Shown: positions 35,114 to 44,410 of the stretch, piece after piece
How the letters are laid out: the number at the start of each line of letters is the position of its first letter
Numbering within the stretch: position 1 is the stretch's first letter
Source of the DNA: Knufia peltigerae
Taxonomy: Eukaryota; Ascomycota; Eurotiomycetes; Chaetothyriales; Trichomeriaceae
Length of the DNA: 64,000 bases
Reading direction: 5' to 3'
Assembly (NCBI GenBank): GCA_030247855.1
Contig: JAPDRN010000054.1
Span: forward strand, 149,078-213,077
Position numbers and translations under genes: made by a program
The notes under the pieces: generated by a model
The model's input: the letters and a program-made list of their open reading frames with translations, nothing else
Told to the model about the DNA's origin: nothing
The model's database searches: none

Positions 35114-35667
35114 GGCACGAAGACCGGCAGACGGTCTTCTGGTACGTCCCGCAGGAAAGGCGCCTGCTCGTCCTTGGATGACAATGTCGGCAGGCCCAAC
35201 GGCCAGTCCACGGCAATGTCGGCGTCATTCCAACGGATGCCGGCATCCGCTTCGGCCACATACACATCCGTGCACAGGTAATGGAACAGCGCCGTATCGG
35301 ACAGCACAGCGAAGCCGTGCGCGAATCCTTCGGGAATCCAGAACTGCCGCTTGTTCTGCGCGCTCAGCACCACGGCCTCCCACTGGCCGAAGGTTGCAGA
35401 ACCACGGCGGATATCAACCGCAACGTCATACACCTCGCCCTGCAGCACGCTGACCAGCTTGCCCTGGGGGCGTGGCCACTGGTAGTGCAGGCCACGCAGC
35501 ACCCCCTTGCTGGATGAGGACACGTTGCTCTGTACGAACCGGTCCGGCAACCCAATTTCCCCGAACCGCGAAGCATTCCATGCTTCGAAGAAGAACCCCC
35601 GCTCGTCGCCAAACATCCTGGGTTCGATCACCACGCAGCCGGGCAGCCGGGTTTCAATCACTTTCAT
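35110..35667 (-). CDS. rmlC: dTDP-4-dehydrorhamnose 3,5-epimerase
   Basis: A 185-residue cupin-fold epimerase. It begins MKVIETRLPGCVVIEPRMFGDERGFFFEAW and keeps GVLRGLHYQWP (catalytic His), GEVYDVAVDIRRGSATFGQW and WIPEGFAHGFAVLSD. The ATG at 35667 overlaps the rmlA stop by 4 nt; the longer open frame to 35799 is inside rmlA and rejected. Confidence 0.95.
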   Translation of the reverse strand: MKVIETRLPGCVVIEPRMFGDERGFFFEAWNASRFGEIGLPDRFVQSNVSSSSKGVLRGLHYQWPRPQGKLVSVLQGEVYDVAVDIRRGSATFGQWEAVVLSAQNKRQFWIPEGFAHGFAVLSDTALFHYLCTDVYVAEADAGIRWNDADIAVDWPLGLPTLSSKDEQAPFLRDVPEDRLPVFVP

Positions 35668-36551
35668 GGAACTACTCCGCGCAGTGCAAGTTCGTGCAGG
35701 TACTGGCCGTAGCCGTTCTTGATCAGAGGTGCGGCCAGTGCTTCCAGTTGCTCGGCGTTGATCCAACCCTTGCCGAACGCGATCTCCTCCGGGCAGCACA
35801 CCTGCAGGCCCTGCCGGGTCTGGATGGTTTCAATGAAGTTGGACGCCTCCAGCAGGGACTGATGGGTGCCGGTGTCCAGCCACGCATAGCCTCGACCCAA
35901 TGGTTCCAGATGCAGCCTGCCTGAGCGCAGGTAGCGCGCGTTGAGGTCGGTGATCTCCAGCTCACCGCGTCCCGATGGCTTCAGATCGGCGGCATAGGCG
36001 CTGGCATTGCCATCGTAGAAGTACAAACCGGTCACCGCATAATTGGAACGGGGCTGTTGGGGTTTTTCTACTAGGCCGATGACCCTGCCGCTCTTGTCGA
36101 ATTCGGCCACACCATAGCGCTGAGGATCGTTGACCCAATAACCGAAGACTGTCGCGCCGTCTTCCCGTGCGTCGGCCCGTCGAAGCATCTCGCTGAGGCC
36201 ATGGCCGTGGAAGATGTTGTCGCCCAGTACCAGGCAGCTGGGCTTGCCGGCCACGAAGTCCCTGCCGATCAGGTACGCCTGCGCAAGCCCATCCGGGCTC
36301 GGCTGCACCGCGTACTGGATGTCCATGCCCCACTGCGAACCGTCACCCAGCAACTGCTGGAACAAGGCCTGTTCGTGCGGGGTATTGATGATCAGCACTT
36401 CACGGATGCCCGCCAGCATCAGCACGCTCAGCGGGTAGTAGATCATCGGCTTGTCATACACCGGCAGCAGCTGCTTGCTGACGCCCTTGGTGATCGGGTA
36501 CAGCCGGGTGCCGGAGCCGCCAGCGAGGATAATGCCCTTGCGTTGGGTCAT
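35664..36551 (-). CDS. rmlA: Glucose-1-phosphate thymidylyltransferase
   Basis: A 295-residue nucleotidyltransferase making dTDP-glucose. It starts MTQRKGIILAGGSGTRLYPIT (nucleotide loop), with SKQLLPVYDKPMIYYPLSVLM, LVLGDNIFHGHG and EKPQQPRSNYAVTGLYFYD. Published S. maltophilia work links rmlA, rmlC and xanB to LPS and biofilm. It starts 14 nt after rmlB ends. Confidence 0.95.
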   Translation of the reverse strand: MTQRKGIILAGGSGTRLYPITKGVSKQLLPVYDKPMIYYPLSVLMLAGIREVLIINTPHEQALFQQLLGDGSQWGMDIQYAVQPSPDGLAQAYLIGRDFVAGKPSCLVLGDNIFHGHGLSEMLRRADAREDGATVFGYWVNDPQRYGVAEFDKSGRVIGLVEKPQQPRSNYAVTGLYFYDGNASAYAADLKPSGRGELEITDLNARYLRSGRLHLEPLGRGYAWLDTGTHQSLLEASNFIETIQTRQGLQVCCPEEIAFGKGWINAEQLEALAAPLIKNGYGQYLHELALRGVVP

Positions 36552-36565
36552 GTCGTGTCCTTGGT

Positions 36566-37621
36566 TCAGGCCGCGGTGCCGATGCGCTGCAGGCGGTAGC
36601 TGCCGTCGAGCACGCCGTTCACCCATTCCTGGTTGTCCAGGTACCAGTCGACGGTGAAGCCGATGCCCTGTTCAAACGTGTAGGCCGGCTCCCAGCCCAG
36701 GTCGTTCTTCAGCTTGGAGGCATCGATCGCGTAACGGCGGTCATGGCCCGGGCGGTCGGCAACGTAGGTGATCTGGCTGCTGCGCGGCTGGCCGTCCGCA
36801 CGCGGGCGGCGCTGGTCCAGCAATGCACAGATCGCCTGCACCACTTCAATGTTCTGCTTTTCCGAATTGCCACCGACGTTGTAGGTCTCACCCACCTGGC
36901 CCTTGGCCAGCACGGTGCGGATCGCCTCGCAGTGGTCGGAGACGAACAGCCAGTCGCGCACCTGCTTGCCATCGCCGTACACCGGCAGCGGCTCGCCGGC
37001 CAGCGCCTTGGCGATCACCAGCGGGATCAGCTTCTCGGGGAAGTGGTACGGACCGTAGTTGTTCGAGCAGTTGGTGGTCAGCACCGGCAGCCCGTACGTA
37101 TGGTGGAAGGCGCGGACCAAGTGGTCCGAAGCCGCTTTCGACGCCGAGTACGGCGAATTCGGGGCATACGGCGTGGTTTCGCTGAACTTGCCGGTCTCGC
37201 CCAGGGTGCCGTACACCTCGTCGGTGGAGACATGCAGGAAGCGGAAGGCCGCGCCCTGCTCGGCCGGCAACGCCTTCCAATAATCGCGCACGGCCTCGAG
37301 CAGGCCGAGGGTGCCGACGACATTGGTCTGGATGAAGGCGCCCGGGCCGTCGATGGACCGGTCGACGTGGCTTTCGGCGGCGAAGTTCAGCACGGCATCC
37401 GGCTTGTGCTCGGCCAGCAGGCGGGCCACCAAGGCTTGGTCGCCGATGTCACCCTGTACGAACACATGGTTGGGATTGCCGTCCAGGCTGGACAGGGTCT
37501 TCAGGTTGCCGGCGTAGGTCAGCACATCGAGATTGATGACCTTGACGCCGCGGGCGGCTGCGTCGAGGACGAAGTTGCCGCCAATGAAACCGGCGCCGCC
37601 AGTCACAAGCCAAGTAGTCAC
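36566..37621 (-). CDS. rmlB: dTDP-glucose 4,6-dehydratase
   Basis: A 351-residue extended SDR enzyme. It opens V/MTTWLVTGGAGFIGGNFVLDAA, with HVSTDEVYGTLGE, active-site YSASKAASDHLVRAF (Y-x3-K) and NCSNNYGPYHFPEKLIPL. The start is GTG at 37621, because the family N-terminus is exactly TTWLVTGGAGFIGGNF; an ATG far upstream at 37747 would add 42 unlike residues. AGAAAGG lies just upstream, unusually close (2 nt). First gene of rmlBACD, divergent from etfB. Confidence 0.94.
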   Translation of the reverse strand: MTTWLVTGGAGFIGGNFVLDAAARGVKVINLDVLTYAGNLKTLSSLDGNPNHVFVQGDIGDQALVARLLAEHKPDAVLNFAAESHVDRSIDGPGAFIQTNVVGTLGLLEAVRDYWKALPAEQGAAFRFLHVSTDEVYGTLGETGKFSETTPYAPNSPYSASKAASDHLVRAFHHTYGLPVLTTNCSNNYGPYHFPEKLIPLVIAKALAGEPLPVYGDGKQVRDWLFVSDHCEAIRTVLAKGQVGETYNVGGNSEKQNIEVVQAICALLDQRRPRADGQPRSSQITYVADRPGHDRRYAIDASKLKNDLGWEPAYTFEQGIGFTVDWYLDNQEWVNGVLDGSYRLQRIGTAA

Positions 37622-37904
37622 TACCTTTCTCCTGTCGATCTCTGATACCCCAGCGTTCAACTGCGCTGAACCCAGCCCCGCAGGATACATGGCTCTTCTT
37701 TCATGACCGCACTCCCGCCGCTGAATGGCGACACCGGTGGCCAGCATTTCTGCCGCATCGCAGCATCGCCATACGCATTCGCATGGTTACCCCAAGCCAG
37801 CTAGAATCGGGATCCCACCCCCGAACCGGTTGCTGTTGCAGGACCGGGCGTTCTTCGCAACTGTGAGCCGGCCAGCGACCGGCACTACAAGGATCTCGTA
37901 CCAG

Positions 37905-38651
37905 ATGAAAATCCTCGTCGCGTACAAGCGCGTGGTGGACTACAACGTCCGCATTCAGGTCAAGCCGGACGGTTCCGGCGTGGTCATCGACGGCGTCAAG
38001 CTGTCCCCCAATCCCTTCGATGAGATCGCCCTGGAAGAAGCGTTGCGCCTGCGTGACAAGGGCATCGCCACCGAGGTCGTGGTCGCAACGATCGCCCCGG
38101 CCGACGCGCAGGCGCATCTGCGCAATGGCCTGGCCATGGGCGCCAATCGCGCCATTCATGTGGTCACCGACCAGGCCATCCAGCCGCTGACCGCTGCCCG
38201 TACCCTGCTCAAGCTGGTCGAAAAGGAACAGCCGGACCTGGTCATCCTTGGCAAGCAGGCCATCGACGACGACGCCAACCAGACCGGCCAGATGCTGGCC
38301 ACGCTGTGGGGCCGCCCGCAGGCGACCTTCGCCAGCAAGCTGGACATTGCCGACGGCAAGGCCACGGTTACCCGTGAAGTCGACGCCGGCCTGGAAACGC
38401 TGGAAGTCGACCTGCCGGCCGTGGTCACCACGGACCTGCGCCTGAACGAGCCGCGCTTCATCAAGCTGCCCGACATCATGAAGGCCAAGGCCAAGCCGCT
38501 GGAGACCCTGCAGCTGGCTGACCTCGGCGTTGAAGCCGCCGATACCTTCAAGACCACCCAGTACGCCGCGCCGTCCAAGCGCAGCAAGGGTGTGATGGTC
38601 AAGGACGCGGCCGAACTGGTTGCTGCACTCAAGCAGAAGGGGTTGCTGTAA
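37905..38651 (+). CDS. etfB: Electron transfer flavoprotein beta subunit
   Basis: A 248-residue subunit that carries electrons from acyl-CoA and other dehydrogenases to ETF:ubiquinone oxidoreductase. It starts MKILVAYKRVVDYNVRI and has NPFDEIALEEALRLRD, LAMGANRAIHV, ILGKQAIDDDANQTGQMLA and the C-terminal MKAKAKPLETL. In xanthomonads etfBA marks one edge of the LPS locus. The region upstream (37622-37904) is shared with rmlB and holds a TAGAAT hexamer at 37802-37807, a possible -10. Confidence 0.95.
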   Translation: MKILVAYKRVVDYNVRIQVKPDGSGVVIDGVKLSPNPFDEIALEEALRLRDKGIATEVVVATIAPADAQAHLRNGLAMGANRAIHVVTDQAIQPLTAARTLLKLVEKEQPDLVILGKQAIDDDANQTGQMLATLWGRPQATFASKLDIADGKATVTREVDAGLETLEVDLPAVVTTDLRLNEPRFIKLPDIMKAKAKPLETLQLADLGVEAADTFKTTQYAAPSKRSKGVMVKDAAELVAALKQKGLL

Positions 38652-39592
38652 TGAGCAAGATTCTCGTCATCGCCGAGCACCACGACGGCAAGCTCAACGC
38701 CGCCACCGCCAAGACCATCAGCGCTGCGGCCGCCATTTCCGGCGCCAGCATCGATGTGCTGGTGCTGGCCGCCGACCCGACCGCCGTTGCTGCTGAAGCG
38801 GCGAAGATCGCAGGCGTCGCCAAGATCCTGACCGTGGCCAACGCTGCCAACGCACAGGCGTTGGCTCAGGTACTGGCCCCGCAGATCGCGCAGCTGGCCA
38901 AGGGCTACACGCACGTGTTCGGCCCGTCGACCACCTTCGGCAAGGACCTGATGCCGTGCGTGGCCGCCCTGCTTGGCGTCAACCAGGTCTCCGACCTGAT
39001 GGCCGTCGAAGGCAGCCACAGGTTCAAGCGTCCGATCTACGCCGGCAACGCGATCATCACCGTCGAAGTGCCGGCCGATCAGATCGTGGTCGCCACCGTG
39101 CGCGCGGCGTCGTGGCCGGAAGCGGCCAAGGGCGGCAGCGCCGCGGTGGAAGCGGCCAGCGTCGATGCGGCACTGCCGACCCACACGCGCTTCGTCGGCC
39201 TGGCCGCCGGTGCAACCGACCGCCCCGACCTGCAGAGCGCCAAGCGCGTGGTCTCCGGTGGCCGTGGCGTGGGCTCGGAAGAGAACTTCAAGGTCATCTT
39301 CCAGCTGGCCGACAAGCTCGGCGCCGCCGTGGGTGCATCGCGCGCTGCGGTGGATGCCGGCTATGTGCCCAGCGACCTGCAGGTCGGCCAGACCGGCAAG
39401 ATCATCTCGCCGGAGCTGTACGTGGCAGTGGGTATCAGCGGTGCCATCCAGCACCTGACCGGCATCAAGGATGCCGGCACGATCGTGGCGATCAACAAGG
39501 ATGCGGATTCGCCGATCTTCGAGATCGCCGATATCGGCCTGGTCGGGGATCTGTTCACGATCCTGCCGGAGCTGGAAGCGGCACTGGGCTGA
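38651..39592 (+). CDS. etfA: Electron transfer flavoprotein alpha subunit
   Basis: A 313-residue FAD-binding partner of EtfB. It starts MSKILVIAEHHDGKLNAATAKTISAA. The FAD domain is C-terminal: VVSGGRGVGSEENFKVI, VGASRAAVDAGYVPSDLQVGQTGKIISPELYVAVGISGAIQHLTG and VAINKDADSPIFEIADIGLVGDL. The ATG shares a base with the etfB stop (TAATG). It is the left boundary of the O-antigen hypervariable site in xanthomonads. Confidence 0.96.
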   Translation: MSKILVIAEHHDGKLNAATAKTISAAAAISGASIDVLVLAADPTAVAAEAAKIAGVAKILTVANAANAQALAQVLAPQIAQLAKGYTHVFGPSTTFGKDLMPCVAALLGVNQVSDLMAVEGSHRFKRPIYAGNAIITVEVPADQIVVATVRAASWPEAAKGGSAAVEAASVDAALPTHTRFVGLAAGATDRPDLQSAKRVVSGGRGVGSEENFKVIFQLADKLGAAVGASRAAVDAGYVPSDLQVGQTGKIISPELYVAVGISGAIQHLTGIKDAGTIVAINKDADSPIFEIADIGLVGDLFTILPELEAALG

Positions 39593-39700
39593 AGCTCTGC
39601 CAAATGGGCCGCGTAATCAACAGGTTATGCGGCCCTTGCAATCGAAACTGGGCCTGCAGGGACGCTGGCTCGCGTCACCCGTCCTTGCAGTGCCTGTCGC

Positions 39701-39706
39701 TATAAT
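39701..39706 (+). promoter_or_regulatory. Probable -10 element for spgM
   Basis: A consensus TATAAT lies 30 bp before the spgM ATG. A convincing -35 at 17-bp spacing is not seen, so this is tentative. Transcription could also run through from etfBA. Confidence 0.45.
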
Positions 39707-39736
39707 CCGGGGTCAACCCGTGTAAGGACTGCATTG

Positions 39737-41095
39737 ATGACGCTCCCGTGTTTCAAGGCCTACGACATCCGCGGCCGCGTTCCGGATGAACTGGATGAAC
39801 GCCTTGCCCGCCGCATCGGCGCTGGCACTGCTGCGTTGCTGGGCCCAGGACCGGTAGTAGTTGGACACGACATCCGCCTGAGCAGCCCCGCCCTGCGGCA
39901 AGCCGCCATCGAAGGCCTGACCGCCAGCGGTCGCGACGTCATCGACATCGGCGTCTGTGGCACTGAAGAGGTCTATTTCCAGACATTCCACCGCAAGGCG
40001 GCCGGCGGCATCATGGTCACGGCCAGCCACAACCCGATGGACTACAACGGGATGAAGCTGGTTCGCGAGCAGTCCCGGCCAATCAGCGGCGACACCGGCC
40101 TGTTCGAGATCCGCGATTTTGCCGCTTCCGATGCACCGTTGGGCAACAGCAACGGCAACGTCGGTCACGACACCGACAAGAGTGCGTACATCCAGCACCT
40201 GCTGGGGTACATCGACGTGGCCAGCCTCAAGCCGCTGAAGATCGTCAGCAACCCTGGCAATGGCGGCGCAGGCTTGGTAATCGATCAACTGGCCCCGCAC
40301 CTGCCGTTCGAGTTCATCCGCATCCAGCATGAAGCCGATGGCAGCTTCCCCAACGGCATTCCCAATCCGCTGCTGCCGGAAAACCGTGCGGCCACCCGCG
40401 ATGCGGTACGCGCCAGCGGTGCGGACTTCGGCATCGCCTGGGACGGTGATTTCGACCGCTGCTTCTTCTTCGATGCCGAAGGCAACTTCATCGAGGGCTA
40501 TTACCTGGTGGGCCTGCTGGCCACGGCACTGCTCGCCCGCCAGCCTGGGGGCAGGATCATCCACGACCCGCGCCTGACCTGGAACACCGTGGAAATGGTC
40601 GAGCAGGCCGGCGGTGTCCCGGTCATGAGCAAGACCGGCCATGCCTTCATCAAGGAGCGCATGCGCGCCGAAGACGCCATTTATGGCGGCGAGATGAGTG
40701 CACACCATTACTTCCGCGAATTCGCCTACTGCGATTCGGGCATGATCCCGTGGCTGCTGATCGCCCAGTTGGTTTCCAGTACCGGAAAGTCACTGGGTGA
40801 ACTGGTCGCTGACCGCATGCAGGCCTACCCCTGCAGTGGCGAGATCAATTTCCGTGTCGACGACGCCCAGGCCACCGTCGCCCGGGTGATGGCGCATTTT
40901 GAATCGCAGCAACCCGTGCTGGACCGTACCGACGGCATCAGTGCCGATTTCCCTGACTGGCGTTTCAACCTTCGCAGCTCCAATACCGAGCCCCTGCTGC
41001 GGCTGAACATCGAAACGCGCGGCGACCAGGCCCTCCTGCAGGACCGTATCCGCGAGCTGACCGCCCTGATTGGCGGTACGCCAGCCAATCACTGA
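39737..41095 (+). CDS. spgM: Phosphomannomutase/phosphoglucomutase
   Basis: A 452-residue alpha-D-phosphohexomutase like P. aeruginosa AlgC, Xanthomonas XanA and S. maltophilia SpgM. It has active-site serine loop VTASHNPMDYNG, metal loop DGDFDRC, sugar loop GEMSAHHYF (GEMSxHH) and phosphate loop FNLRSSNTEPLLRLN. It supplies mannose-1-P for GDP sugars and glucose-1-P for dTDP-rhamnose, so it feeds both nucleotide-sugar routes in this window. ATG at 39737; a TTG precedes it. Confidence 0.95.
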   Translation: MTLPCFKAYDIRGRVPDELDERLARRIGAGTAALLGPGPVVVGHDIRLSSPALRQAAIEGLTASGRDVIDIGVCGTEEVYFQTFHRKAAGGIMVTASHNPMDYNGMKLVREQSRPISGDTGLFEIRDFAASDAPLGNSNGNVGHDTDKSAYIQHLLGYIDVASLKPLKIVSNPGNGGAGLVIDQLAPHLPFEFIRIQHEADGSFPNGIPNPLLPENRAATRDAVRASGADFGIAWDGDFDRCFFFDAEGNFIEGYYLVGLLATALLARQPGGRIIHDPRLTWNTVEMVEQAGGVPVMSKTGHAFIKERMRAEDAIYGGEMSAHHYFREFAYCDSGMIPWLLIAQLVSSTGKSLGELVADRMQAYPCSGEINFRVDDAQATVARVMAHFESQQPVLDRTDGISADFPDWRFNLRSSNTEPLLRLNIETRGDQALLQDRIRELTALIGGTPANH

Positions 41096-41111
41096 AAAGG
41101 ACACACGTCGC

Positions 41112-42515
41112 ATGACTCCCATTGTTCCCGTCATCCTGTCTGGCGGCTCCGGCACCCGCCTGTGGCCGCTTTCCCGCGAGGCCTACCCCAAGCAGTTCCT
41201 GCCGCTGGTGGGCAACGACACGATGCTGCAGGCCACCTGGAAGCGCGTTGCTTCCATCGCCGGTGCAGCGCCGATCGTGGTCGCCAACCAGGAACACCGC
41301 TTCATGGCTGCCGAGCAGCTGCGCGAGTGCGATGTGGTACCGCAGGCACTGATTCTCGAACCGGTCGGTCGCAACACCGCACCGGCCATTGCCATTGCCG
41401 CGCTGCAGGCGCTGGCCGGCGGCAACGACGCCCTGCTTCTGGTACTGCCCTCCGATCATGTAGTGCGCAACGAGGCAGCCTTCCACGCGGCGGTCAATCA
41501 GGCCGCCCATGCCGCCGATAGCGGCAAGCTGGTTACCTTCGGTATCGTGCCGACCGCGCCGGAAACCGGCTATGGCTACATCAAGGCCGCAACCGGTGAA
41601 GGCGTGCGCGCGGTCGACCGCTTCGTCGAGAAGCCCGACCTGGCAACGGCCGAGCAGTACGTCGCTTCCGGCGAATACTTCTGGAACAGCGGCATGTTCC
41701 TGTTCAAGGCCTCGCGCTACATCAAGGAGCTGGAAGTCCTGCAGCCGGCAATCCTGACCGCCTGCCGCCAGGCGCTGGAAAAGGCCGCCCGCGACAACGA
41801 TTTCATCCGCCTCGATGCCGAAGCCTTCGCGGCCAGCCCGAGTGACTCGATCGACTACGCGGTGATGGAGAAGACCGCGGATGCGGCCGTGGTCCCGCTG
41901 GATGCGGAATGGAACGATGTCGGCTCCTGGTCGGCATTGTGGGAGGTTTCCGACAAGGACGCCGATGGCAACGCTTGCCACGGTGACGTAATCGCCTTGG
42001 ACTGCAAGGACAGCTATGCCTATGGCAATCGCCTGATCGCGATGGTTGGCCTGCAGGACGTCATCGTTGTCGAGACGGATGATGCCGTATTCGTTGGCCA
42101 CAAGGATCGCGTGCAGGACGTCAAGGAAATCGTCGGCAGGATCAAGCGTGACGGCCGCAGCGAAGCGGCTGCCCATCGCAAGGTCTACCGCCCCTGGGGT
42201 GCCTACGATTCGATCGACAACGGCGCCCGCTTCCAGGTCAAGCGCATTACCGTCAAACCAGGTGCCACGCTCAGCCTGCAGATGCACCACCACCGTGCCG
42301 AGCATTGGATCGTGGTCAGTGGAACGGCTGAAGTCACCCGCGGTGACGAAGTCATCCTTCTGTCTGAGAACCAGAGCACCTACATCCCGCTGGGCGTGAC
42401 CCACCGCCTGAAGAACCCGGGCAAGCTGCCGCTGGAACTGATCGAAGTGCAGTCGGGCAGCTACCTTGGCGAAGACGACATCGTGCGTTTCGAAGACAGC
42501 TACGGTCGCGCCTGA
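41112..42515 (+). CDS. xanB: Mannose-1-phosphate guanylyltransferase / mannose-6-phosphate isomerase
   Basis: A 467-residue bifunctional type II PMI-GMP. The N-terminal pyrophosphorylase (about 1-330) has LSGGSGTRLWPLSREAYPKQFLPL and FVEKPDLATAEQY; the C-terminal cupin isomerase (about 350-467) has VKRITVKPGATLSLQMHHHRAEHWIVVSGTAEV and QSTYIPLGVTHRLKNPG. It makes GDP-mannose, the substrate for Gmd. ATG at 41112, 16 nt after spgM. A 12-bp hairpin follows at 42528-42557. Confidence 0.95.
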   Translation: MTPIVPVILSGGSGTRLWPLSREAYPKQFLPLVGNDTMLQATWKRVASIAGAAPIVVANQEHRFMAAEQLRECDVVPQALILEPVGRNTAPAIAIAALQALAGGNDALLLVLPSDHVVRNEAAFHAAVNQAAHAADSGKLVTFGIVPTAPETGYGYIKAATGEGVRAVDRFVEKPDLATAEQYVASGEYFWNSGMFLFKASRYIKELEVLQPAILTACRQALEKAARDNDFIRLDAEAFAASPSDSIDYAVMEKTADAAVVPLDAEWNDVGSWSALWEVSDKDADGNACHGDVIALDCKDSYAYGNRLIAMVGLQDVIVVETDDAVFVGHKDRVQDVKEIVGRIKRDGRSEAAAHRKVYRPWGAYDSIDNGARFQVKRITVKPGATLSLQMHHHRAEHWIVVSGTAEVTRGDEVILLSENQSTYIPLGVTHRLKNPGKLPLELIEVQSGSYLGEDDIVRFEDSYGRA

Positions 42516-42527
42516 CCAGCTCCTCTT

Positions 42528-42557
42528 GCGACAGGCAGGCACGGCCCTGCCTGTCGC
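42528..42557 (+). terminator. Strong hairpin downstream of xanB
   Basis: GCGACAGGCAGG pairs perfectly with CCTGCCTGTCGC across a 6-nt loop, 12 nt after the stop. There is no T-run, so termination is uncertain. A TAGAAT hexamer at 42752-42757, 35 bp before the wzm ATG, suggests a separate wzm promoter. Confidence 0.45.
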
Positions 42558-42791
42558 AGCCGCGCCGGGGCAGCCTGGGCAGGGTCCGTTCACGCTCATG
42601 AAGGCAACAGGTTGCGCCGCCGGGCAGAATGCGACACCGCTACCGCACGGGGGCGGCAAACGGGGCTTGGCGCCCCGATGCCGGAACCAGCAGGCCTGAA
42701 TCCCCTCCCACATACCTTCCCCGCATCCTCGGCCCAGCAGCGGTTCAGGCGTAGAATAGCCCGTCCTGCTGCATCAGCTCACCGCCCGCTC

Positions 42792-43598
42792 ATGCCCGAT
42801 CTCGCAACCTCTTTCTCCACCGCTACGGCGGACGTTTCGGCCACCATCAAGCGCCTGCGCTTACCTGTTCTGCTGGGATGGCAGGATGTAAAGCAGCGCT
42901 ACCGTCGCTCGATGATCGGCCCGTTCTGGCTGACCATCAGCACGGCGATCCTGGTGGGCTGCATCGGGCTCATCTTTGGGCATTTGTTCAAGGCGCCCAT
43001 GAAGGAATTCCTTCCTTTCCTGGCGTCCGGCCTGGTCATCTGGACGTTCATGTCCTCCTCGATCATCGAAGGCTGCACCGCGTTCACTACCGCCGACCAC
43101 ATCATCAGGCAGCTGCCAATTCCGCTGACGGTTCACGTGGCGCGGGTGCTGTGGCGCAACATCATCATCCTTGCCCACAACATTGTGATCATTCCCATCG
43201 CAATGCTGTTCCTGGGCCGCGAATTCTCGTTGACGGCGGTCATCAGCCTGTTCGGCTTCGTGCTGGTCACGTTGAATCTGATGTGGATCAGCCTGCTGCT
43301 AGGGACCATCTGCACCCGCTACCGCGATTTCCCGCAGATGGTCGCCAGCCTGATGCAGGTGATGTTCTACACCACTCCCATCATGTGGATGCCACGCCTG
43401 TTGCCAAAGGAGGTCGCTCGTTACTTCCTTGACTACAACCCGTTCTATCACCTGATGGAGTTGATGCGGGCACCGCTGCTGGGAACGGTTCCGGATGCGA
43501 AGCACTGGATGGTGGCCATTGCCATGCTGCTTGTCGGCTGGCCGGTCACGCTTCTGTTCTTCGGCAAGTTCCGCCGCCGTATCGCCTATTGGCTCTGA
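42792..43598 (+). CDS. wzm: O-antigen/polysaccharide ABC exporter permease
   Basis: A 268-residue membrane protein of the ABC-2 polysaccharide exporter type with about six hydrophobic segments. Typical motifs are LGWQDVKQRYRRSMIGPFWLTISTAI near the N-terminus, LFLGREFS in the middle and YNPFYHLMELMRAPLLG before the last helices. With Wzt it flips a completed undecaprenyl-linked glycan. The ATG at 42792 (MPDLATSF) is preferred over the open extension to 42612. Confidence 0.92.
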   Translation: MPDLATSFSTATADVSATIKRLRLPVLLGWQDVKQRYRRSMIGPFWLTISTAILVGCIGLIFGHLFKAPMKEFLPFLASGLVIWTFMSSSIIEGCTAFTTADHIIRQLPIPLTVHVARVLWRNIIILAHNIVIIPIAMLFLGREFSLTAVISLFGFVLVTLNLMWISLLLGTICTRYRDFPQMVASLMQVMFYTTPIMWMPRLLPKEVARYFLDYNPFYHLMELMRAPLLGTVPDAKHWMVAIAMLLVGWPVTLLFFGKFRRRIAYWL

Positions 43599-43611
43599 CT
43601 GCAGGTTTTCC

Positions 43612-44358
43612 ATGGCAAAGATCCATTTCGAAGATGTATGCGTCGACTTCCCGGTCTACAACGCAGACAGTCGCTCGTTGAAGAAGCAGCTGATTCAGGT
43701 TGCGACCGGCGGCCGCGTTGACGTAAGCAGCGATGGCAAGGTCTATGTACGCTCGCTGGACCGTATCTCGTTCAAGTTCCACGACGGGGACAGGATTGGC
43801 GTGCTTGGCCATAATGGCGCTGGCAAGAGCACCCTGCTGCGGTTGCTCACGGGTGTCTATCACCCCTCCTCGGGCCGCGCGGAAGTCCAGGGCGAAATCG
43901 GCTCGCTGATCGACATCTCGCTTGGCATCGATCCCGAAGCCACCGGACGTGACAACGTCTACTACCGCGGTGCACTGCTCGGGATTCCGAGCGCGGTTCT
44001 GACCCGCCGCATGGACGAGATCATCGACTTTTCCGAGCTTGGCGACTTCATCGACATGCCGATCCGGACCTACTCGACCGGCATGCACCTGCGTCTGGCA
44101 TTTGCCATTTCCACGCTGGTGCAGCCAGAGATCCTGCTCATGGACGAGTGGCTGTCGGTGGGTGATGAAGGGTTCCGCCAGAAAGCCAACGCGCGACTGC
44201 ACGACTTCGTACGCTCGTCGAGCATTCTGGTGATCGCCAGTCACTCAAGGGAGCTGATCCTGGACAACTGCACCCGTGTCATTTGGCTCGAGCACGGAAG
44301 GATCAGGATGGACGGCGATCCTGTCGATGTGTGCAACCACTACTTCGGCCAGCACTGA
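43612..44358 (+). CDS. wzt: O-antigen/polysaccharide ABC exporter ATP-binding protein
   Basis: A 248-residue ATPase with Walker A GHNGAGKSTLLR (about 66-77), Y-loop/gate region typical of polysaccharide exporters, signature YSTGMHLRLAFAISTL and Walker B ILLMDEWLSVGDEGF. The motif LARL-like signature without LSGG is normal for this class. It ends about 250 residues long, so it lacks the C-terminal carbohydrate-binding domain of long Wzt proteins that recognise capped chain ends. It is 13 nt after wzm. Confidence 0.93.
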   Translation: MAKIHFEDVCVDFPVYNADSRSLKKQLIQVATGGRVDVSSDGKVYVRSLDRISFKFHDGDRIGVLGHNGAGKSTLLRLLTGVYHPSSGRAEVQGEIGSLIDISLGIDPEATGRDNVYYRGALLGIPSAVLTRRMDEIIDFSELGDFIDMPIRTYSTGMHLRLAFAISTLVQPEILLMDEWLSVGDEGFRQKANARLHDFVRSSSILVIASHSRELILDNCTRVIWLEHGRIRMDGDPVDVCNHYFGQH

Positions 44359-44376
44359 ACCCTGCCTGCCGACACC

Positions 44377-44410
44377 AAGCCGCCGCCCATTGAAGGCGGC
44401 GGCTTTTTTA
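44377..44410. terminator. Bidirectional terminator between wzt and an acyltransferase gene
   Basis: AAGCCGCCGCC-CATTGAA-GGCGGCGGCTT followed by TTTTTAG. The T-run serves wzt; the TTA at 44408-44410 is the acyltransferase stop codon on the other strand, so the terminator overlaps that gene's end. Confidence 0.9.
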
